Source of the DNA: Halobacillus sp. Marseille-Q1614 | GTDB lineage: Bacteria; Bacillota; Bacilli; Bacillales; Halobacillaceae | Direction of reading: 5' to 3' | Assembly: GCF_902809865.1 (NCBI RefSeq) | Contig: NZ_CADDWH010000001.1 | Location: forward strand, 1,798,001-1,862,000 | DNA length: 64,000 bases | Part shown: positions 59,117 through 64,000 of the stretch, in pieces | Numbering within the stretch: the first letter of the stretch is position 1 | Layout: the number at the start of each line of letters is the position of its first letter | Notes under the pieces: model-generated | The model's database searches: none | What the model saw: the letters and a program-made list of their open reading frames with translations, nothing else | What the model was told of the DNA's origin: nothing | Program-made: the position numbers and the translations under genes

Positions 59117-59293
59117 GCGCTCTGTGTTGCATCGAGTTGACCGTTCCCCGTCGAAGTTACAGTAATTTGTAATATACAAAAATCGCTTTAAAAATTAAAG
59201 GTTTAGTCTCCTTTGAGGAAAACTTTATTGTAGTATGTTACTAAAGTAAGGATATAATTAAATTTTCTTTGGACGGATCATTGAAAACTAAGA

Positions 59294-59326
59294 AAAGCCC
59301 TTAACAATAAGTGCAAGGGCTCAATT
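59294..59326. terminator. Terminator of the three-gene cassette
   Basis: Stem AGCCCTT / AAGGGCT with twelve-base loop; T-runs on both strands. It lies 26 bp beyond the last cassette gene. Confidence 0.7.
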
Positions 59327-59351
59327 TTTCAGTATTGAAGAAGGTATGAAT

Positions 59352-59999
59352 TTATTCAGGTTTGGTTAGAGTCCCCCTATAAAGCTCCTTCATTGTTATG
59401 AGTTCCCCTTTAATTAATTCAAGAATTTTCTCTATATTTTCTTTATCCTCTATCTCAAAAACAATTATTTTTAAATACTTGTATATTTGAAATGATTTCT
59501 TAAATGCTTTTATATCATTATTAAATTTTTGTGTTCTTAACTCATTTAAGAAATCCGAGTAAAAAGTAAAGTCGACCTGAGTATAAATCGTTAGAAAAAT
59601 CTCTTTAACTTCTTGACCTTCAGCAATATCAATAGCTAACTCTGTTATAGATGATTGATTTATCATTTTTGAAATTTTATCTAAAGCCTCTAAATTATCT
59701 TTATATTCTTCCTTAATACTCTCGTAATGTTTGTTTTCATTTTCCTCTTTTTCTTTCTCTTTTCCCCTTTCCTGGAGTTGATATATAAAAAATGCAACTA
59801 GGCCCGACAAAGTACTACCAATTAATACAAAACTTGCTCGTATATACATATCTAATAAATCTATACTTTTGTGGTCAATTATAACTTTATTAGTTATTAG
59901 GAGTAAGACTAATGAAAAAGCACAAAATATCGCCAATGAAATAACAACTAGCAATAAACTAAATGTAGTAAATCTTCTTTTCTTTTTAGTTTTTAACAT
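59352..59999 (-). CDS. Unknown two-helix membrane protein with coiled coil (cassette gene 3)
   Basis: 215-aa protein of no recognised family. A basic start (MLKTKKKRR) leads into two hydrophobic helices (about 12-37 and 50-75), then a highly charged stretch ERGKEKEKEENENKHYES predicted as coiled coil and a helical C-terminal domain with many Lys, Glu, Ile and Phe (FNNDIKAFKKSFQIYKYLKI). Both termini should lie in the cytosol. It lies 12 bp downstream of the zinc-ribbon gene and ends before a terminator, so it is last in a three-gene operon. Its AT content is markedly higher than the flanking genes. As a membrane component at the end of a cargo operon it could be an effector, which is speculation. 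Confidence 0.7.
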   Translation of the reverse strand: MLKTKKKRRFTTFSLLLVVISLAIFCAFSLVLLLITNKVIIDHKSIDLLDMYIRASFVLIGSTLSGLVAFFIYQLQERGKEKEKEENENKHYESIKEEYKDNLEALDKISKMINQSSITELAIDIAEGQEVKEIFLTIYTQVDFTFYSDFLNELRTQKFNNDIKAFKKSFQIYKYLKIIVFEIEDKENIEKILELIKGELITMKELYRGTLTKPE

Positions 60000-60011
60000 C
60001 TACCATATTCC

Positions 60012-60605
60012 CTACAATAAATTTCTATATTTTCTAATTCTTTTTGAGCGTTCAAACGAGACTTTACTAATCATTTTCCCATCCTTGATAATTAATTCTT
60101 CAGCTGTATTAAAATTGACGTTCTCTAGATCTCCCCTCTCATCAGTTACAGCTGAAGATATTGTATTTATACTAGAAAGGGGATTTATCTTTAAATTATC
60201 GTTTACAGCTTCTAATAACTTATCCTCTATTTTAAACATTAGTTTGACTTCGCTTAAGTAATCCGAAGTCTCTAAATAATCCTCAAAACCACACCTTTTA
60301 CATTTAAAGTTCACTAATGCTTTTTCATCTTTTATGATATTAATAGCATCACATTCATCGCACTGATATTTATAATACTGTCGTAGTATTTCTTCACTAT
60401 CAGTTAACCCTAAAAAAAACCTTATAGCTGCTTTAGGCGGTTTTGAAAAAGATAAGGCGAATCTATATGGACTAAGATACTCTGCTCCTAATTCAACTTC
60501 ATTTGATATAAATTGCTGTAATAGAGGAAAATACTCGCTAAAAGGGAACTCTTCAGCTATTACTTCATTTTCAGTGTATAAAGCGTTTAATCTTTTGTAT
60601 AACAT
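60012..60605 (-). CDS. Unknown zinc-ribbon protein (cassette gene 2)
   Basis: 197-aa protein with a clear zinc ribbon: Cys-82 and Cys-85 (QCDECDA) and Cys-102 and Cys-105 (KCKRCGF), spaced C-x2-C-x16-C-x2-C. Before it is a helical region with LSPYRFALSFSKPPKAAIRF that may be a small DNA- or protein-binding domain; behind it come a variable linker and a basic tail (FERSKRIRKYRNLL). The gene starts inside the previous gene (35-bp overlap), a sign of coupled translation. No family recognised. Zinc ribbons with an N-terminal helical domain often act as adaptors for nucleic acids or protein partners. Confidence 0.72.
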   Translation of the reverse strand: MLYKRLNALYTENEVIAEEFPFSEYFPLLQQFISNEVELGAEYLSPYRFALSFSKPPKAAIRFFLGLTDSEEILRQYYKYQCDECDAINIIKDEKALVNFKCKRCGFEDYLETSDYLSEVKLMFKIEDKLLEAVNDNLKINPLSSINTISSAVTDERGDLENVNFNTAEELIIKDGKMISKVSFERSKRIRKYRNLL

Positions 60606-61848
60606 ACTCTTCCCTTATTCTCCTCTCCTTTACAGAATGATTTAGTAGTTCTGAATGAGTATCACCTACGTAATAATGAATTTCTAAAACGCTATGAATT
60701 TCTTTTAATGCTATCTCAACGAAAGAAACCTCTCTATCTTTTTCCTTTCCAGAGAGCCTTTGAAAATAATTACCTTTCAAAAATTTCCAGTAAATCCCTA
60801 ACTCAGAAACCTCTCCATACTCTTTAACTACATCTTTTAAACTCCAATAAATCTTAGAGTAATAAACTGGTTTATGTTCTTCATTTCTGTTAGTTGACCT
60901 TGTTATCCTTCGATCAATAAAACTAAAGCTAAAAATGTATCCGCCATCTCGAATAAACTTTTCATGCTCCATGCTTTTAGCTGTATCTTGATATTTTACC
61001 GTCATTACTTTCTCGACAAAAGGTTCTGGGTTCAATATATGTAATTCCTCTTTAAGATATTTTGAAATGTTTTCTTTAAAGGACTTCTCTGTTACCTCTA
61101 CACTTTCCTTTTCGCTTTTGGCAACTTCCTTTTTTATTAATTTTAATGATTTATTAGACTCTTCTAGAAATAGTTTATATAAGCCTTTATGGATTTTTGC
61201 TTCTCCAGACTTAGCAGTAGTTAATGCAAGTGGTAACTGAACATTTACTATATTTATTATATAATCAATTACCTCTTTTAACCTGAGTGTACTCGGCTTA
61301 CTAACATTCCTCAACAAATATTGATTTAATCTAATTTCCATATGATTTTGTCTAAAATCAAGAATACATGATACATAGAAATTACATCCTTCTTTTTTCA
61401 ATCCAAGTTCAGCTTCTCCCAATTTAAATAGGAAAATTAATTTTTCTCCTTCTTTTCGAATAGATATTAATTCTTCTTCCTCCGATACAACTAATGAAAG
61501 TTTTCGGTTAATATAAGGACAATATTTGCTAGAAATAAACAATTCATTAAAAGCTTTTTCTGCTGTTAAGTCCGTATTAATTTTCAAATAGTAACACCGT
61601 TCTGGAAATAGATGAACTATCGAATCAAAAAGAACATTGTCAATTATAGTATCATTAAGTCCTTTTTTAACATTTTCATTTAACAAAGCGCGAATTTTTT
61701 GGTAGTTATTGCTCCCTGGTGCTGCCTTTATTAACTTCGTATAGTTTGGGATATGGCCTTCCAATAATTTCGTTAATTGTTGTATCCCAAAATTTCTTAA
61801 TAAGCGAAACTTATAATCATAAAGCCTTATTTTTGTCTCTATCTCCAT
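60571..61848 (-). CDS. Unknown protein, 425 aa (cassette gene 1)
   Basis: Large soluble protein without signal, transmembrane segment or motif I recognise. N-terminus: helical (LLRNFGIQQLTKLLEGHIPN, LNENVKKGLNDTII). Middle: beta-rich (ELISIRKEGEKLIFLFKLGE, CNFYVSCILDFRQNHMEIRL). About residues 235-270 are Lys/Glu-rich and may form a coiled coil (SNKSLKLIKKEVAKSEKESV). The C-terminal part is Arg/Lys rich (FIDRRITRSTNRNEE). Good ribosome site AGGGGAG 5 nt before the ATG. The gene overlaps the next by 35 bp. AT-rich codon use sets it apart from the neighbouring phage-like genes. Confidence 0.7.
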   Translation of the reverse strand: MEIETKIRLYDYKFRLLRNFGIQQLTKLLEGHIPNYTKLIKAAPGSNNYQKIRALLNENVKKGLNDTIIDNVLFDSIVHLFPERCYYLKINTDLTAEKAFNELFISSKYCPYINRKLSLVVSEEEELISIRKEGEKLIFLFKLGEAELGLKKEGCNFYVSCILDFRQNHMEIRLNQYLLRNVSKPSTLRLKEVIDYIINIVNVQLPLALTTAKSGEAKIHKGLYKLFLEESNKSLKLIKKEVAKSEKESVEVTEKSFKENISKYLKEELHILNPEPFVEKVMTVKYQDTAKSMEHEKFIRDGGYIFSFSFIDRRITRSTNRNEEHKPVYYSKIYWSLKDVVKEYGEVSELGIYWKFLKGNYFQRLSGKEKDREVSFVEIALKEIHSVLEIHYYVGDTHSELLNHSVKERRIREEYVIQKIKRFIH

Positions 61849-62121
61849 GATATCTCCCCTAATTAGTTACATTTTATGTATATTTTACACTTATTTTACC
61901 ATTTAAGGAAGTACCCTGAAATTTTTTATAACCTATAACCCTTAAACTTTGAGAGGAAAATAACTCTTTCAAAATACTAACACTACTAACATTAAAAATA
62001 TCACACCACAAGGTTTGCCCCTAACATAAGGGCTACTTTATCATTTTATATGAAATTTTTTGTTATATGTCATTTTCTATTTCTTCGCTGGTATTTCGTA
62101 TTGCACCGATAGACTCGTAAA
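61849..62121. other. AT-rich leader region of the three-gene cassette
   Basis: 273 bp without a convincing gene. It holds two small hairpins, TTTGAGAG / CTCTTTCAAA near 61948-61975 and GCCC / GGGC near 62027-62045, and the likely cassette promoter, which could not be assigned with confidence. Confidence 0.45.
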
Positions 62122-62232
62122 CTAAACGAATGTGTGTATAAGATACGCCCGCCCTGCTGTTTTATGCGTTTCAAGTTCGTTGTATTCCTCGGTACTGTGT
62201 ACTCGTTGTGTTTTCGTTGTCATAATTTCCAT
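62122..62232 (-). CDS. Possible small protein, 36 aa
   Basis: Short frame on the minus strand beginning MEIMTTKTQRVHSTEEYNEL and ending AYLIHTFV. GGGGG is 9 nt before the ATG; a second ATG three codons later is also possible. Base composition matches the phage-like genes upstream. It lies beyond the terminator at 62256-62287, so it would need its own promoter. Weakly supported. Confidence 0.35.
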   Translation of the reverse strand: MEIMTTKTQRVHSTEEYNELETHKTAGRAYLIHTFV

Positions 62233-62255
62233 GTAACGTTGTCCCCCTTCGTGTA

Positions 62256-62287
62256 TTAAAAAGGAACCCCGATGATTCGAGGCTCCC
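62256..62287 (-). terminator. Terminator of the phage-like gene run
   Basis: Minus strand stem GGAGCCTCG / CGGGGTTCC (two G-U pairs), loop AATCAT, then TTTTT; 20 bp after the 99-aa gene. Confidence 0.75.
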
Positions 62288-62307
62288 CGTGTCTACGTTT
62301 CTATCGA

Positions 62308-62607
62308 TTATGCAAATGTAACGCTGTTCACTAGTGGATCAGCCGTAAACTTGGCGACTAGATGCGTCTGCAGCGTACTAGATAACGTTACCTCAGCCGG
62401 CAGGTTAACCGTAATGTCGTTGGCTGTATGGCCTTTAGATACATTACGTTGAATAACCTTGCTAACGACTTTCTCAATAAACTCGACGACGGTCATACCT
62501 GAGGTATCGTTAGTTAACGTATTCCCTGATGCGTCCTTAGCCGTTAGTGCTCGGTAATCCGCCCCGTGTCTGCCTTCGTGTTCCCTGTACATGATATTGA
62601 TTTCCAT
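62308..62607 (-). CDS. Hypothetical phage-like protein, 99 aa
   Basis: Small soluble protein, no family recognised. Sequence begins MEINIMYREHEGRHGADYRA and has a Thr/Val-rich C-terminal half (VNLPAEVTLSSTLQTHLVAKF) suggestive of beta strands. AAAGGAGG is 8 nt before the ATG. It is last in a minus-strand run with the genes at 62754, 63405 and 63749 and followed by a terminator. GC content is clearly higher than in the cassette to its left. Confidence 0.65.
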   Translation of the reverse strand: MEINIMYREHEGRHGADYRALTAKDASGNTLTNDTSGMTVVEFIEKVVSKVIQRNVSKGHTANDITVNLPAEVTLSSTLQTHLVAKFTADPLVNSVTFA

Positions 62608-62753
62608 TTATATTTCCTCCTTTGTAATTGAGCAAGGCTTTAGCGCGATGCCGGGTGCCTTGCTTACCCGTTGATGAGTCGTTTCCTTGCCCCTCCGCCG
62701 TGCCACCGATCCGCACGACGATCGATACTGCCGTGCACTCGGGGGGTTGAGGC

Positions 62754-63371
62754 TTAGTAACTCTTAGGCTTGTAGCTGAATGCCGGGTGAGTCATTTGTA
62801 AAGTACGGTACTTATGAGTAACACCCGATACCTTGGCGTCTTGCAACTCGGTTAATCTCTCTTGCTCAGGCGTCTGTAGTGCGTTAAACGTGTTGTTTAC
62901 TTGACGTAGCTTCTTCATTGCGAACTCATCGTCCTGGACGGCTTGTGCTACGTCTGGTAGTTGCTGTTTAACCGCATAAAGTCCACCCTCTGTTTCGAAG
63001 TGGCCCATTTTTTCCTCGAATCTCTCGATTGCTTGACGTTTATCACTGTCGGTCATAGCGAATGTTAATTCTGCCTTTAAGTCGGTTACAAATTGCTTCG
63101 CTAAGTCTCGATCACTAGGCATCACTCGAAAAGAGGAACGGGCTGCCTCGCGTTCTGCCTGCTCAATGTCAGCGTCGATATGTGCATGAAATTCCTTGTT
63201 GATTTCGCCTACCTTCGTATCTAGTTCGCCTTTCAGCTTGTTGATCTCGTATTCTCGTACCTCTGCGTCTTTGTAGTACGGGTTATCACTCGTGTTGATC
63301 GCGTCCACGTTCTTACGAAAGTCCTTCGTTAGCTTCTCTACTTCTTTTTTTAGTTGTTCTCTTTTATCCAT
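62754..63371 (-). CDS. Hypothetical phage-like coiled-coil protein, 205 aa
   Basis: Highly charged, almost wholly helical protein (KREQLKKEVEKLTKDFRKNV, DADIEQAEREAARSSF, QAIERFEEKMGHFETE), with an end HKYRTLQMTHPAFSYKPKSY. Size and helical charge pattern recall phage scaffolding or head-associated proteins that lie before a capsid gene, but no family is recognised. AAAGGGG is 8 nt before the ATG. 33 bp separate it from the upstream gene. Confidence 0.65.
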   Translation of the reverse strand: MDKREQLKKEVEKLTKDFRKNVDAINTSDNPYYKDAEVREYEINKLKGELDTKVGEINKEFHAHIDADIEQAEREAARSSFRVMPSDRDLAKQFVTDLKAELTFAMTDSDKRQAIERFEEKMGHFETEGGLYAVKQQLPDVAQAVQDDEFAMKKLRQVNNTFNALQTPEQERLTELQDAKVSGVTHKYRTLQMTHPAFSYKPKSY

Positions 63372-63404
63372 TTGAATTTCCCCTTTGTACTTAGTGTTGG
63401 TTTC

Positions 63405-63749
63405 TTATTTAGTGCGCTTGTTAAGCGTGCGCACATACGGCAGGTCTACGTTACTCATCACTTGCTTTTCGATATAATCCTCAGCCTTTAGAAACGTGTC
63501 TAACTGCGCTCGTGCATCGTAGTAGGCACGTTGTTCGTTCTTATCGGTGCTGTATCGTAACTTGTAAACGGTCTTCCCATCGCTGTACCGCATTACAATC
63601 GCTCGAACCTTGCATTCATGCCGGTTGACTCGATCCACCGTGATCCTCGTTAATACTTGACCCTCGGTTGCTTTGTCGCTCTCATACGCTTGCCCTCGTG
63701 GTGTATCCTTATCGTCGTCTCTTCCGAACCATTGCCCCCATGCTCCCAC
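63405..63749 (-). CDS. Hypothetical phage-like protein, 114 aa
   Basis: Soluble basic protein starting (V)GAWGQWFGRDDDKDTPRG with an Asp-rich N-terminus, a probable beta region (ECKVRAIVMRYSDGKTVYKL) and a basic end RTLNKRTK. Start codon is GTG and shares its first base with the stop of the preceding gene (TAGTG), so the pair is coupled. AAAGGCGG lies about 10 nt upstream. No family recognised. Confidence 0.65.
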   Translation of the reverse strand: MGAWGQWFGRDDDKDTPRGQAYESDKATEGQVLTRITVDRVNRHECKVRAIVMRYSDGKTVYKLRYSTDKNEQRAYYDARAQLDTFLKAEDYIEKQVMSNVDLPYVRTLNKRTK

Positions 63750-64000
63750 TATCGCCGACCGCCTTTCTTACGTTTAAATCGTCTGCTTTGTTGCTTAAAG
63801 TACTCTAAATGCTCCGGCGTCTGCCGGCTGTGGATGATCGAATACCTGCGCGGTGCTTGCCATGTACGTTTTGGCGGGGCCAAGCCCGATAATTCCTCGT
63901 CGCTCTCTAATAGTTCCTGCAGCCAACGTTCAACACTGTCATTTGGCTTTGCCTTGAATCTATTTTCCTGCTCCCTAAAGTATTTGTGACCGTCATTCCT
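63749..64000 (-). CDS. Hypothetical phage-like protein, C-terminal 83 aa (cut by window)
   Basis: Open frame entering from the right edge and ending at TAG 63751-63749. The visible part reads NDGHKYFREQENRFKAKPND, then SVERWLQELLESDEELSG and a very basic tail (RRYSIIHSRQT, QQSRRFKRKKGGRR). Its stop overlaps the next start by one base. The frame has no stop over 250 bp and codon use like its neighbours, so it is real. Basic tail suggests nucleic acid binding. Family not recognised. Confidence 0.6.
   Translation of the reverse strand, partial: RNDGHKYFREQENRFKAKPNDSVERWLQELLESDEELSGLAPPKRTWQAPRRYSIIHSRQTPEHLEYFKQQSRRFKRKKGGRR

Noticed and set aside
63657-63989. 110-codon + strand frame at the right edge
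   Set aside because: Antisense to two coupled minus-strand genes that have consistent codon use and a stop/start overlap.

Overview
The window reads as chromosome of a low-to-moderate GC Gram-positive spore former of the Bacillaceae, most likely a salt-tolerant genus near Halobacillus (inference). Supporting signs are strong AGGAGG ribosome binding sites, frequent TTG and GTG starts, hairpin-plus-T terminators, CsoR and CadC metal regulators, a lipoprotein of the YusW type, a Tyr-rich spore-coat-like protein, an NhaC antiporter and Bacillaceae-type insertion sequence remnants. No rRNA and no CRISPR array are visible.

Layout. 0-5.3 kb: end of a LysR regulator, a secreted alpha/beta hydrolase, UV endonuclease uvsE, and a sodium:solute symporter translated with a 38-residue accessory peptide behind a candidate CcpA cre site. 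5.6-14.5 kb: two minus-strand catabolic operons, one with the last steps of homoprotocatechuate breakdown (two FAH-family proteins and a CHM isomerase), the other with an aminotransferase, 2-oxoacid dehydrogenase E1alpha-E1beta-E2, an NhaC-family transporter and an esterase. 14.8-22.3 kb: mixed housekeeping genes, a Rep-like HTH gene whose ribosome binding site lies in a hairpin, a divergent PRPP synthetase, a pyroglutamyl-peptidase-like secreted protein lacking the catalytic Cys, and a collapsed IS1182-type element with a 32-bp target duplication. 22.3-25 kb: cadC-cadA. 25-36.9 kb: transporters, regulators, a LysM deacetylase, a DrrAB-type ABC exporter, a CorC/HlyC membrane protein and stress SDR. 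36.9-41.3 kb: a DacB/DacF carboxypeptidase and csoR-copA-copZ with an operator in the promoter spacer. 41.6-46.2 kb: an Asn-rich repeat protein and an exopolysaccharide module (LysM deacetylase, GT2 synthase, LCP protein fused to a YrrS-like domain). 46.8-55.1 kb: EamA transporter plus cysteine dioxygenase, GNAT, secreted EEP phosphatase plus NagZ, DUF2254 protein, methyltransferase, rhodanese.

55.3-64 kb is accessory. An integrase C-terminal scar and a tRNA-Val(GAC) 3' fragment mark an attachment site. To the right come a complete IS21-family element with 6-bp target duplication, a DUF4352 lipoprotein, a very AT-rich three-gene cassette of unknown function (59352-61848) and a run of phage-like minus-strand genes that leaves the window. 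The three-gene cassette is the best candidate for an undescribed system: two overlapping unknown genes, one with a zinc ribbon, followed by a two-helix membrane protein with a coiled coil, carried as cargo between phage-type genes. Its function cannot be read from the sequence.
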